From contig MNCI01005422.1 in assembly GCA_015680685.1 (NCBI GenBank), positions 89,527 to 142,173 on the forward strand: 52,647 bases of DNA, given 5' to 3'. Position 1 is the first letter of the stretch, and each line of letters opens with the position of its first letter. Under the pieces are notes generated by a model, which was given only the letters and a program-made list of their open reading frames with translations, was not told where the DNA came from and ran no database searches. The position numbers were made by a program, and so were the translations under genes. Below are positions 10,304 to 22,560 of this stretch, piece after piece. Source of the DNA: Gnetum montanum. Its lineage: Eukaryota; Streptophyta; Gnetopsida; Gnetales; Gnetaceae.

Positions 10304-11111
10304 ATAAATAAGACCTTGGTCCAGCATATCCTACCCATTAAATAAGTGTCTCAATGAACTCACCCTGTCTATAGGGACCGCTTTTAATGCACTGCGTATA
10401 ACCACGTTTTGGAGGCATACCACCATCCTTATGGTTTGCCCCGTTAAAAAATTTATTTGCTAGAACACTTACCTTTTACGATTTTAAAATATGCTGAGAT
10501 ATCAGGAAAAGTATGCACATTTAACAAAATCCACTTTATCGGACCACCACCTACTCCGCGAACCATCTTACGTAACATTCAGGAAAAAGAAATTAATTGA
10601 GGCCAGCTCTCTACGAGAAACTGATCAGCCTTGTTACTCACGTCTGCTCCCTCACTAAAATTTTTGAATTCCTTTTCAACTGCACTGCTTCAGTAGGTTT
10701 TGTTTTTTAATCATTAATTTCTACTGAAACGGACGTGCGTGTTTCAACTTTTTTGAGAAAGTCCCTTCTTACTGCAGTAACCATTTTGACACAGAAATGG
10801 TCTTGGTTAAAGATTCCAACTCGAACAATAACAACCCAGTCTCAAACTAAGGTAATAGTAATAGTAGTATTCTAGAGGGGGTATTGAAACCTGAAAGAAG
10901 TGTAACATAGTTGGAGTTTTGAAAGGAAAAGTCTTACCATTAAGTATTAAAGTATATTTTCTATCAAATCAAATTGTATATCTCCTGTCAAATTTACTAC
11001 ATTTCATTCTTTAACCATGCTCGTTAATGATACAAAGCATTAGTATTTGATGAACATGCTAAGTTTTAGCTTGTGGGTTTTATTTATTCTTTGTAATAGT
11101 ACTGTGTTCAC
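10304..11111. other. Intergenic part of AKR unit A
   Basis: No gene seen. 10304-11060 is paralogous to 49081-49795 in unit B. After GATGAACATG the match jumps to about 50633, so the part of unit B that carries AKR4 exon 1 is absent here. A fragment resembling the 15563 SINE-like sequence lies at about 10871-10960. Confidence 0.65.
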
Positions 11112-12205
11112 GCGGAATACAGGCACTTTGATACTGCAGCAGTTTATGGGTCTGAAAGGGGTATTGGGAACGCCCTTAAAAAGGCATTTGCCTCTGAAAT
11201 TGTACGCAGAAAAGATGTGTTCGTTGTTTCCAAGCTTTGGTGCACCGATATGCACCCTGATTATGTTCTCCCAGCTCTCAAAAAATCACTGGAGTAAGTT
11301 GTTATTTTCCATCCTCTTTTTATTCAAGGGTTTTTGGTAGTGATCTTTCATTGGTATATCAGATGGGTAACTTGTTTGTAAGATTTCTTGATCTGCTGAA
11401 TCCCAAATGTAAAGAATTTCGGTGAAAATAAATGGGCTAAGAATAAATTGTCTGAAATATCTGTCTCCCTGTATAGTATATGCTAATAGAAAACTGAGTT
11501 GTATTAATTCATGATAATAGTCTCTGTTTGCAGAGTCTGAAAAAACTTCATTTTCAGTGTGAGATAAAGTCATGAAAATTGTTGGAGCACGGAATTGCAG
11601 TGGAATACCTGGATCTGTATCTCGTCCCCTGGCCACTTGGTGTAACCCGCAAGAAAGCATTTCAGGACATAAAACCCAAGGATCTTCTTCCCGTAGATCT
11701 GAAATCATACTGGGATGCCTTGGAAAAATGTGTGGAGGCTGGACTTGTAAAATCCATTGGTGTCAGCAATTTCGCACCCAAAAAGCTTGAATTAATTCTT
11801 TCCTCTGCTACAATTCCTGCGGCTGTTAATCAGGTAGGAAAGGAATTCACAGTCAAAATCTAGAGCATGATATGTGATCCTTCGAGCAATTCATTTGATT
11901 ACTAATCCAGTTTTNAAGCATGATATGTGATCCTTCGAGCAATTCATTTGATTACTAATCCAGTTTTCTCCCCTTGTAGAATCATGTAGTCCTGATCAGC
12001 TGTTTATGTGTTGAAAACATTATAAAACTGCAACGGGTAGAAATGCATCTGATCTGGCAGTGAAAAAACTGAGAGAATACTGCAAAAGCAGAGGAATACA
12101 CGTAAAGGCTTACTCGCCCATGGGGGCTCCATCAACAAAGCTAGGCTTCTTCATCATCCTCTGTTAGTGTCAACTGCTTCCAAGCATGGGAAAAACCCAG
12201 CTCAG
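11112..12205 (+). pseudogene. Aldo-keto reductase pseudogene AKR2 (exons 2-4)
   Basis: Exon 2 is 11112-11293, exon 3 11591-11833 and exon 4 12037-12205. The translation keeps EYRHFDTAAVYGSERG and VVSKLW, and exon 3 keeps EYLDLYLVPWPL and SIGVSNFAPKK. The gene is dead in several ways. Exon 1 is missing. The acceptors before exons 2 and 3 read AC instead of AG, and that before exon 4 reads GG. Exon 3 has lost one base near its start. The catalytic His of HWPV is Pro. Exon 4 has a deletion and an early TGA after VEMHLIWQ. No exon 5 is visible downstream. The single N at 11915 in intron 3 is flanked by a 50-base direct repeat that looks like an assembly overlap. Confidence 0.88.
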
Positions 12206-13089
12206 GTACAGTTAATCATACTTAATCATAGTTGATTAATAAAGGGTTACTACCTGGACTAAATAAGGGCAAATAATAGTCATACTTAATGATAGTTAAA
12301 GAGTCTGAAACTGAAATTTTATTATATTTCTAGAGCTTATAGTTCTAGAGAGTAGAAATGTACATAATACAAGTTTTGAAAACTTCATTAAGAAACTTAC
12401 CTTAGGAGTCTGACCTAAACATTTTTTTAGGATATTTACTCCAGTCAAATTAAAACTTTATAGCTTAGCATTGCTTATCTTTACAGTTTTTGACACCTTT
12501 ACAGTTTCAAAGCCTTGTCTAAAGCAAAGTATAAAAACTAGTTTTTCTTAACTTAAATTTTCTAATGCTGGAACTGTAAATTTTTTTTTAATATTTCAAA
12601 TTTCTTCTACTTTAATAATGTTAATTCGTTTGTCAACTTAGCCATTCCGTAACACACAAAAAAGCATGGAATCACTGCATATTTGGTCCTACTTGGTCAT
12701 GTTTAAAAGTTGGGGCACGTTCTTTTAAATAAACACATCCAAATCAGATTATCACAGCAACTAATACTTGCTATTACTGCTACTACCCTTGAATAATTGA
12801 GAGTGAAACATTTATTTATTGTGTTCTAACTCAATATTTATCAACCAGGTTTTGCATAATTTCCATGTATCTTAACAACAATCTAACAAGATGAAACCTA
12901 CGACTAGAATGAGTAACAACACCCACCATTTATTTGCAATTTTACACACATGCTCACAACCCACACATTTAGTGTGAAGGTGTGTTCAATGACCATAGAT
13001 CTTACCATTTTTTAAAGACTTAACAAAATTCACAATCTGAAATAACATTCATACAAATATGATGGAAAGCCAAACTCATATTTGTTCAT
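12206..13089. other. AT-rich stretch, nothing recognised
   Basis: Stops in all frames, no AKR exon 5 and no clear match to the other repeats in the window. Confidence 0.5.
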
Positions 13090-13172
13090 GTTAGGGTGGT
13101 GGAGTGGTTTAAGGCACTAGCCTCAAGTTCTGGTCCTTTGATGAGGGTGTGGGTTCAAATCCCACTTCTAAC
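13090..13172 (+). tRNA. tRNA-Leu(CAA)-like sequence, possibly a pseudogene
   Basis: The 83 bases match the pattern of nuclear tRNA-Leu with a long variable arm. The acceptor stem GTTAGGG pairs with TTCTAAC (two G-U pairs). The D region is GGTGGAGTGGTTTAAGG. The anticodon loop CTCAAGT contains CAA. The T arm GTGGG-TTCAAAT-CCCAC is perfect. One of five anticodon-stem pairs is lost and another is G-U. Pol III A and B boxes are recognisable, and TTTT follows at about 13190. It could be a weak gene, a tRNA pseudogene or the head of a SINE. Confidence 0.6.
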
Positions 13173-13244
13173 AACCCCTTGCTTGATCGTTTTGACTAAT
13201 TTACATATGTGAGAAATGATGATAAAAGATTGTATTGGTCAAAA

Positions 13245-14310
13245 TTGTCAATGTTGTGAAGCTTATAAAATATCTAGAGTTGAATTTGCCAAAAAATGTA
13301 GTTAGAATATCCTTATTGCTCAAAAGGTTTAGAAAGGACATTAGAAAGTGCCATGCAAGCTCTATGTGCTCTAAGAAATAATTGCTTCAAGAAATAAATT
13401 TTAGCATGGGACATTAGAAAGGAACTTTTTTGCAGTCTTGTCCAACCTGTATTATTATATGGGTGTGTTTGTCCTCATTGAGAACTCTCAATGTTGTGAA
13501 GCTTATAAATTACTTGGGAGTTGAATTTGCTGATACTTATAGTTGGAATACTCTTATTGCTCAAAGGATTTGAAGTGGCATGAGAGCTTTATTTGCTCCA
13601 AAAAATAATTGTAGCAGGAAACAAAATTTGGCATAGGAGATCACAAGGAAACGTTTTTGCAATCTTATCCAACTTGTATTATTATATGGGCATGTTGCAT
13701 TGGGATCTTCTCTTATCACACATAATTGGAATTAAAGCATGTTAAAAAACATCTTCTTGTAGGTGAATTTCAAGTGAAAATGGGGACTCCTTATAATATG
13801 TTACTTCTAGAACTAGATTTGCTTTTGTTGAAGTTGAAGCCCTTTCTCAACTATACTCAAAAGTTAAGTCAAATGGAGCAAGTCAATTATGCTAAGGAGA
13901 TAATGAATGCTACACAAGAAATGGATTGTTGCATTATGTAAAATTATGGCTTCAACCATGGAGTATTGTAATAGATGATCTTTCTTTAAAAAAATGGCTC
14001 TTCTAGAAGACTATAAGAAAAAAAAAAGTCATAGCTAAAGCTTGGTTGATAGTAAAAAACATTTTTATTTAGAGTCTTTAAGAAGTTTGTTATTTGGTAC
14101 TCAAAATTATGTTTTCTCAGCTATTCCTATTTATTCAAGGAATCAAATTGCTAGGGCAAAAATGGGTTCTCATCATCTCCTTCTTGTGACAAGTCATTGG
14201 ATCAATTTACCCAAAGAAGAGTTTATTTGTAGACTCTACAAACCAAGGATAGAGGATGGAGAATATATCTTTTTATTTTGCCTAGGCCAACATTTGAATG
14301 AATTATAATA
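13245..14310 (+). mobile_element. Relic of a non-L1 LINE (reverse transcriptase C-terminal part)
   Basis: Degenerate translation gives YLGVEFADTYSWNTLIAQRI, LIQLVLLYGH, KMGTPYNMLLLELDLLLLKL, IARAKMGSHHLLL and RIEDGEYIFLFC in that order. This is the region after the catalytic core in a plant LINE type whose proteins carry YLG..., LLYGCEVWG, TPY.LLLLE.G and VEDE.HFLLECP motifs. Stops and frameshifts are frequent. A block of about 240 bases is present twice (about 13245-13485 and 13486-13725). Family naming beyond non-L1 LINE is uncertain. Confidence 0.6.
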
Positions 14311-15562
14311 TTAAATGTACCATGCTAATTAATTTTTTTCCCTCAAATTGACCCAACCTGCTTGGAACACTACATCAATGATGTTTTCAACTTTCTTTAA
14401 AAAGTGTTGAGGCTTTGTAACCAAAATTTTTAGTTTCTATAGAATAAGGAAATTTAAAAGATTGTTTAGACTTCATTCACATGCATCTATGCAAAATATG
14501 ATCTTGAAGAGGAGCTGATTTCTTGAAGTGATGAGTGCTTATATTTATTATTCTAAATGTTATTGAGAACATTTGTAATTCTCTCAATGATGTTTTCAAA
14601 ATTCATAATATGTATATTTCTATTATTCAATAAATTTACAGTATACCATACCAACCTAATAAAATTTGGGTTTCAGTTTCAAATATTTCCTTAATATTTT
14701 GTAAAATAATGCACATCAAAATTTTGAAAGAAGTTTTAATGAATTGAATTCAACCAATTCATTTGCCAGTCAAAAGCAGCTTTTTCCGTCTTTTGCAGGT
14801 CTGTTTGTTTTTATATGCTGCCATATAAAATGGGCTCTCTCCCGAGCCAGATTAACGGTACTCTGAATCGTCATTACATCATGACGATAACGCACTATTC
14901 GAAACTAATATAACAGTGTTGCGAATCCGATTTCATAATTAATACTTTTGATCGAAATTGTTTGTAGCGGGACGGACTTGTTGATAATCACCCAAACGTA
15001 AGATTAAAGTTTCAGCACAAGTAGAAATTGCATGCAGAACAATAGTTGATCACAGTTCAACCAAACTGGAAGAAATTGCATACATTGAAAATGGGACTGT
15101 GGGGTATATCAAAGTTCAGTCAAACTGGAAGAATATGCACCTTATCTTAAAGAAAAGGAAGATCATCTAAAATTTCACAAGAATTGTGAAAACTGTTCTA
15201 AATTGAACGATGAGTAAGTAAGCCTTGATAAAGAATGTACTGGCCTGGTTTCGTGTTTAAAGGGGACAAAAATATAATGTACTGGCCTTATTGTTGTGGT
15301 ATCTTCTGCAATGACAATGTTTTTGTGTTCCTATGTAAATATAGAATTCTCTTATTACCAAATTTTAATGGAAAAAGATAACTCCTCTCAAATAATTACT
15401 AATAAATGACACATCAAAGTCCAGTCAAATAATTACCAAATAGATGACCATGTAATTGTTTTGGAATTTCCCAAGGGTTCTGCTGAACTTTAAAACTATT
15501 CTTAAACTATTCATCATCATTATATATAAAAGCATTTATACTTCAAAGATAGTATTTGAGGG
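14311..15562. other. AT-rich stretch, nothing recognised
   Basis: No convincing coding frame. A short phrase, AAACTGGAAGAA, recurs near 15065 and 15122, and little else stands out. Confidence 0.45.
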
Positions 15563-15705
15563 TGTTGGAACCTAAAATAAATGAAACATAGGTACACTTC
15601 AAGATTTATAAAAGTTTATAACTCCATGCTACCTAGTAGTAGAATTGAACCTGTGACTTGGGGTTACCAAGCCAAGACTTGTACTACTAAGCTAATACCT
15701 CATGG
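15563..15705 (-). mobile_element. SINE-like element with tRNA-type A and B boxes
   Basis: On the minus strand, TTAGCTTAGTAGTAC (A-box-like) is followed about 43 bases later by GGTTCAATTC (B-box-like), with CTTGG...CCAAG pairing between them. A tail then ends in TTCCAACACCCTC. This is the layout of a tRNA-derived SINE. The acceptor stem does not pair, so it is not a tRNA gene. Similar tail sequence occurs near 10871 and in the AKR promoters. Confidence 0.4.
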
Positions 15706-15789
15706 TTCTTCCAAGAGAGTATTTGATAACTATTGTCATGACAGTAAAAGAATTCATTTTTTAAACACATATTATGTTAAATGATATAG

Positions 15790-18742
15790 TCAAAGGGCCA
15801 TCACTTGGAGGCTCAATGTTTATCTTAGTAGGCATTTAGCCTAAGGATAAATAGATGGCAAAAACCTTTCTTTTGGAGCGGTTATACACAATTAAGCTCA
15901 AACTTAGGCTTTAAAACTTATAAAGGAGAACCTTACCATCGTTCTAAATTATGGTCCCAATGTTAAATGATGCAAAAAGGTACATAACTTTAAATAGAAC
16001 TCAAAATTCAATTTTAATATATATTCTTCCTTCATAGTGCACATGATGTATTATGTAGCAATAACATTTTAGAATTGTTGACTTTTCACCATCCCCTCCA
16101 TTATGCCTCATTACCAACTAGTCCACATCTTCATGTTAGCTCTATAAATCTACATATACACATCCCATCAATGACATGCCCATAGCACAAACACATTATT
16201 AGCACATAAGTACTAGTTGTCACATCATCATCATATGTATCACATGCACACACATTATATCAATAATGCTCATCTTACATCATGTCATAATTTATCCAAC
16301 TAAGAAGTAATTGAACACTTATTAATCTTAAGCAACTAGTGCTACAAGCATTAATTAGATATGCTAGCAATCATATAATTCTACTAGTGTAGATCAGCAT
16401 CATATAATATGCTGCAAACATCACATACAAGTCTAGAATACCATTCTAAATGCATTCACATTCATTCGAAGCACATACTTGACATTTACTTTAGCATGAC
16501 CTTGGTCATGACTTGTGGGGCAATCATGATGGTTCTTTCCAAATGAACATGACCATAACATGGTTCACACCGAGCCCATGCTTCTTGAAAAAAAACCCAA
16601 CTACAATCTCAATGCACCTTATGTCTCTCCTCATGGCCAACTTTTCACTCATCATGACCTCATCATAACTCGTTCCTTGCTCATGACTCATACTAGAACT
16701 TGAACACAACAAGACTACGATGGCCTTATGACTAAGTATAGCTTGTGCTTGACAATAAATTAAACTCAAAACTTAAACCACAACTACACCATGACCTTAT
16801 CATAATTATCTCCAACTTGTGGTCTTGACCATGACCACGTCATAACCTACGTTCTGTTGAAAGTCTTAGTGAAGCTAGGTTGCAACCTCATCATGACTTG
16901 CACTCAACTCGCAACCATGAAAAAATCGAATTGAAAGCAACAAATAAAAAATTTTAAACCCTTGGTCATGCACTTGAAAGACATCACATATGTCATATCA
17001 ATCACCCAAAGTCCGAAGACCAGTAACAGGACCTATGTTATCATCAAAACTACTAGTCATAATACCAATCATGTCAATCTTATTCATATGCACATTGAAA
17101 TAGCTAAACATTAGAATAAAACACTAACAATAACAATACGAAAGCTCTAAAACACCACACAACATCTATCTACCCCACCACAAGCCCACAATAATGCACA
17201 ATGATCCCAAAACATAAAAATAGAAGATGAGTAAAGAATTCCACCTAAAATTTGGTGAACCTAATGAAACCTAAAATCTAAAAGCCAAAGTACCAAAATG
17301 CTCTTCATGAGGTCTTGGATCTTCCAAAACTTGAACCAAACTCCCTGACTACAACCTACCCCAACACTAACTCCCCAACATCCCAATAATCACAAAAATC
17401 AATAGAGATTCGGTAGAGAATAGAAGAGAAGAAGAAACCAAATTGCATAATGGAAAGAATGGAAAAGGAATTATGTTTTTATTATATTAATGTGTTATAA
17501 CTATTTTAATTTTTAGTTTTCATTAACAAAGTTCCCTGTGAACTTTCTCCATTTCCAACTAATACTAAGGGATCCACATGCTAAAACATACTAGATAGTC
17601 AATCCAAATATAAATCATACCTAATTATATCATGCACTATTCATTCCATAATCATGAGACCCTACAAACATTCTAAATCACACTAACTAGTCATACCATA
17701 AGAATATGTAGAATATGCCAAGCACCATGCCTTCATAACATGACCAGCTAAGTAACATTGATACCATACTCATAATGCATAATCATAACACATGGTTGAA
17801 AATGATATCTAGTTGATAATTGATCTTATTCTGACATCCTTTAAACCTATTGACTTCAAATTACTTACTACATATCTAGTAAGATTAGTGTGCATAATTA
17901 TGGTATCATAACCAACTACAGACAATATCATGAGATCTCAAAAAATATGTCGTTAGAATAATGCATCTACCTAGGCAACTCCATAATCCCCAGTTGACTC
18001 TATATGCATATTGAAAACATGACATAATGCTATGGGGTCTTAGAGCAAGGGATTAGAATATAGTAACCACATATTAGTTGAAACTAAATTTTTATTTTAG
18101 ACCTATTAAAATAGCATAGTTATATATTTATAATATATATCTATTATTTGGCCAAGAGAATCTTTTTTGTCTTGTAAAGAAATATGTATGTCCTTATCAA
18201 ATCCTCTGCATTCCTCTATAGAAAATTATTTAACAGAAAAATAGAAAATGTGGCATATATACCCAAGTGTATATTTTCTTTTTTTCTAATGAATCTAAAT
18301 AGGATACATGTAGCAAAATTTCCAATAATGGTAGTATATAAAGTTCAAGCACATACTAAAATTGTGTGAAAAGATGCTAAATTTAGTTTTGTTATGGATG
18401 AAATATTATTTAGCATTACAGATGATTACAACTCATAATATATTTAACATGAGTAGGCATTCCTTGGGCATGTTGTGGCACACTTTTGGATAATTACTAT
18501 TAATTACAGGATAAGGCTAGGATGATGCCTTTTTTTTTTGGGACAAGGCTAGGATGCTGATGATGATGAATTACAGAAGAAACAAATACATAAGAAATGC
18601 TACCAATGTAATCAATGGACCAACATGTTAGAACAAATGAATAGATAGGAAATTCTAGCAATGTAATGAATGAACCTAATTGGGGCTTAGTTAGTGGGAA
18701 TTCTTCTATACCTTTGTAAATATAAGAAATTGGTTGGATATG
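15790..18742. other. Gene-free AT-rich region left of element A
   Basis: No coding region recognised on either strand; short frames have no family features. Part of it (16495-16930) is rich in ATGAC words. The last five bases before 18743 (ATATG) would be the left target duplication of element A if its right end were known. Confidence 0.45.
16495..16930. repeat. ATGAC-rich cryptic repeat
   Basis: The words CATGAC, ATGACC, TCATGACT and TCATAAC recur every 10-40 bases on a background without a fixed period. This looks like slippage-derived cryptic repetition or an old minisatellite. It has no coding signature. Confidence 0.4.
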
Positions 18743-20459
18743 TGATGAGTCCTCATTGTTGGGCCGCATCAATGAGATGCCATTGATGTGACCCCATCAA
18801 CAAGATCTCATCGACGTGATCCTGTCGATGTTGGGTTTGACCCATTGATGTGTAGCTGTCAACGTGGCACCCTGTCTCTACTTATAAATGTGCACCTACC
18901 ACCGCATTTATGGTGATCTTTTTCATAGTTGTAGCAAAGCACTTGCGGTTTTTCCTTTCAAAAGTTAGAATATTTTTTGAGTGCCCGTAGTAGGAGTCAA
19001 AGAGTGTACAGAACTTTATTCGAGCACTGATGTACCTGAGCACTTCAATGTGAATGACAATAAAGATGAGCTTTTTTTATCAAACCTTGTAGCACTTGGA
19101 CTAGATTAATGTTTCTTTATGCATTTATTATTCAAGCAATTTACTTTAATGAATTTTAGCTAAGTAATTAATATTGGTTAATTAGAGAACATAAGTGCGA
19201 CCACTTCGAGCATACATATAACACTTGGTAATCGTAGTAGCGCTTAATGCTTGGTAACCCAATGGTGCTATAACATGTTTAGGATGTGCACAGAAAGTGG
19301 GAATGAATGCTTATGTTAGGATTAGTTAAAGATTAACTAATTAATTAAAGTAGTTAATCAGTTAAATACTTTATTCTTATTCTTAGGTGAATTAACCAAT
19401 AAAAGATAAAATGATAAAGATCATATGCCTCAATTACACTTTACCATACACTTGCACTTCACAAGTGGAACTAGGAAGACAACAGTTGCAACGATTAGAT
19501 TCACCTCCTAGAACCAGTGTACTTAGAAACCTAAAGACTTTGAAACTTGACCAAATATCTTAGTGGACGCTAATGACTCGTATGGTTGGGTGATGAGTGG
19601 TGAGGTACCCCTACACTCAACCACACGAATACGAGTGTTTTCACACGTGATCCGGTCAAACTCCGTAGACGGACTAGTTGTGGCACCTAGACAGTTATCC
19701 TTAGGTCACAGTTCGCTATCTTCCCACCTGGACTAGTATTGTATTTATCATGTATGGTTTAGTCCAGAGTGAGGTGTATGATGTGGTTCCTAATCTAATG
19801 CTACTCCTGAGGGCAATGGAAAGTAATGTTAACTAGGCTAAGCTAGGAGGAAAGGGTAAGAGAATCTAATCTAGCCTAAGTGCGATGAGGATCCATTCCT
19901 TGATCATCCGTACACATCTTGGACTTCGTGCACGACTACCACTAGGATTACCAAGCGCAGATCCTAGGTACGCCACTGGGCTACTAAGTAGTCACACTTA
20001 AATGCTTGTAATCAAGTCGTACTCATTCCATGTTGCTAGGAGAAAAGGGTGAGAGAGAGACTAATTAGGAAAGCAGTAAATAAGAAATAAATAAATAAAT
20101 AAACAAAGCGAATGCTGCAATGATGAAGTAATCTTGATCTTTATTGCCAGTCATGTGTGTGTCCAAGTATGTCACACTCGAATAAAGGATGCCGTACAAT
20201 TACATTCACCACATTGCAGGTAGACACTGGAAAATAATCTATCTCTGGAGGGATCAAACTACCAGAGCTTCACTACTCCTATTCTACTAATGTCAAACAA
20301 GGGAGAGCTGCTTCTTATTTATAGATATTGCAGCGGACTGCGATATCGCGTATGCAATATCGCAGGGGAAGACGTGATATCGCGGGAGATGCGATATTGT
20401 GGCGGCCCATGCGATATCGTGTCCCATCACTGGGAATAGAGTATATTTGCTGCTCATCA
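18743..20459 (+). repeat. 5' LTR of element A, split by a solo LTR
   Basis: Begins TGATGAG and ends CTCATCA directly before the primer site. U3 carries words such as CATTGATG, CATCGACGTGATC and GTCGATG, then a TATA box (CTTATAAATG at about 18886) and a TTTATTCGAGCAC block shared in reverse with the other LTRs. Removing the 839-base insertion at 19591-20429 leaves about 875 bases, close to the 841 and 880 of the other LTRs. Confidence 0.75.
19591..20429 (-). repeat. Solo LTR inserted inside the A 5' LTR
   Basis: An 839-base LTR in opposite orientation to element A. On the plus strand it begins TGATGAGTGGTGAGG and ends CCCATCA. Flanks TTGGG (19586-19590) and CTGGG (20430-20434) fit a 5-bp target duplication with one change. 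No internal sequence or polypurine tract adjoins it, so it is a solo LTR. It has three GATATC palindromes plus variants (20345-20420) next to a minus-strand TATAAATAAG. Confidence 0.8.
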
Positions 20460-20479
20460 TTAGCATCATTGTTGGGGGC
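20460..20479 (+). other. Primer binding site of element A
   Basis: TTAGCATCATTGTTGGGGG lies directly after CTCATCA. It is a decayed form of the TGGCGCCGTTGCCGGGGA site, complementary to tRNA-Asp, used by many Tat/Athila elements; most differences are transitions. Confidence 0.65.
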
Positions 20480-20849
20480 TTTAATTAGCTACTTGTGCTA
20501 TTGAGGACTTAGTAAGAATTATTCAACATCATTGGAATGAACCTTAAAGTTGCAATCATTCTAAGTAATGATAATATTAAGAGCATACTATTTTTTCTTG
20601 GAAATCTAAAATGTCTTCTTCTAATAGGGATGATTCTTCACCAAATTTCAAGCATACATCCAATCAACAAAGAAATAAACAATCAAATCAATGAGTGCCC
20701 CAAAAATTCTGAGTGGTATGTGCCATACTTCACCTTTGTCCTATATCAGCATGAGCATATGCAATGAAGGAACATGGAGGGAAACATTGTGTTGTTGCTC
20801 GATTGCTCAGTTCCTACAATGCTACAATAGACTCTTATGAGTTTGGGCA

Positions 20850-22560
20850 TCCAAGGGCTCCATTTTGAATATGTTGTGTAGGACCATGATTTTGGGGATT
20901 ACCATCCCATAGAGGCATAATGTAAAAGAGATTGGCAATAGGAGAGGTGCTATGAAGTTTCAAAGGGGAAATAGTTCAATAACCCCTTGTTCCTGCTGAG
21001 CCAAAAAGATAGTGAGGATCCCTTCTCTGGGGGTTCTCAATTCATTGACTCTCCTTCCCTTGGTTTCGATGAAGAGGTCATAAATTAGATTTACAGTCCA
21101 CTGTAAACAATCCTAGTTTAGGTAAGGACTGATCACATGATTATGGGAGCTCCAAAGATGGGAATCATGGCAGGGACAAGGATAGGCATCACTATTATGA
21201 TCGTGGCCATGACCATAGAAGAGGGGGTGTCAAGCACTGTGGTGATGCTAGTCCTCCTTCCTCTTCTCCTTTGGCATCCTCTTCTTCCTCCTCTAATTCT
21301 GACCGAAGGCATAGAGGATGTGACTATGATGGAGGTGATTGATGAGACAAAGATGATAATAGGGCCTATTAGATTAGTCAAGATCAAGGGTGTGGGCAAT
21401 CAAGGATGGCTTACCACCATGAATGAAGGGGCAGTAGGGGACATCATGGGCATCATGGACATCATAGAGGCTATGAAAATGATGAGCCTTTGCTTGCAAC
21501 TCAAAACATGTTGAAAATTGTAGAGGCAATGAGAATTCTAATAAGGCATGTGAAAGATAGCAGAATTAAGTGGTTGGATATGAACAATATCTCCAAGTTT
21601 AAAGGGGGATATCACTTAGATTTATAGAATCATCTTCAAGCCTTTCACTATGCCTAGGACTTATAGAATGTGGAGAATGAATGGAAAAATCTTAAGCTAT
21701 TCCCAAGGACACTCATATAAGAAGTTGAAAGTTTGTACTAGCCCTTGGAGTTGGAATTAATTAGAAGATGGAGTACGATTCTTGAGCTCTTCAATGACAA
21801 GAATCAAACGTACTCTTGAGTGTTCAACTTGAGGATGTAGATCCAAGGTTGGAAATAATGAACACATGAACCCTTGGATGTAGCCATGGACAAGTACTAT
21901 TCCCTTTTGCATTGATGTCTTGGCCATGATTATTCTCAAAGGGAGCAACTCCACGATATCATGGATGGGCTTTGCATAGAAACACGAAGAACTCTTTAAA
22001 TTCATAGGCTGATTGAGTAGGTTGCCAAAGAAGAAGGAGAGTTGAGAAAATGGAAAAGTGTGAAGGAGTACAACCGAGATCCTTCCATCAAAAAAAGGAA
22101 AGTCCAGTTCTATGATAATGAGGAGGAGGCACCACTTAATTAGGTGGTGTAGCGAACAACCTTGCCAATTCAAAAATCTATTTCTAAAATTTTGGCTAAG
22201 GTAGACATAATATGGGACTCTTTGGATGAAAAGTTCTAAACCACTCTAAAAATAGTAGAGGAATCCAAAGAACAATGTAGTGATCATGATCGTATGAAAA
22301 GGAATGAAGTTAAACTTGCCCACCAAAGGGGTAAGGGCAAGGCTGCTGTAATAGAGAAGGTTTTGGAGTCTAAAATAGATGATGATGGTGGGTGTGACAT
22401 CTGCCAATATGAACATCCTAAGAGATGTTGCCCCATCATGTCTCACTTGCAAGAGTCTGGGGTGTACACTCTAAATCCTAAACTGGAAAGAATGAAAGCA
22501 CCCAGAAGGTTACCTTATCCTCAATGCAACCCAAGGCATTTCCACTAGCAACAAGCCTAC
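20850..22560 (+). pseudogene. Element A gag
   Basis: The capsid-type region lies at about 21590-22170: ISKFKGGYH, KLFPRTL and RRWS..LELFND match the same words in elements B and D (FEGGYN, LKLFPRTLVKE). The open part at 22294-22548 contains a short zinc knuckle, CDICQYEHPKRCC, spaced CX2CX3HX4C, one residue tighter than usual. The upstream part at 20880-21500 has low-complexity Met/Ile/Gly translations and is better aligned to the B gag N-terminus at DNA level. Several in-frame stops. Confidence 0.7.

Noticed and set aside
11880-11965. Fifty-base perfect tandem repeat in AKR2 intron 3
   Set aside because: The copies flank a single N, so this is an unmerged contig overlap.
13726-14308. Two plus-strand frames as host genes
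   Set aside because: Their residues follow the order of motifs in the C-terminal part of a LINE reverse transcriptase, with stops between.
20345-20420. Regularly spaced GATATC palindromes as a CRISPR array
   Set aside because: Repeats are short, irregularly spaced and palindromic, lie in LTRs next to TATA boxes, and no cas gene is present in this plant sequence.
21133-21514. Overlapping plus and minus frames rich in Met, Ile and Val
   Set aside because: Low-complexity translation of a decayed gag leader; the aligned part of element B does not keep these frames.
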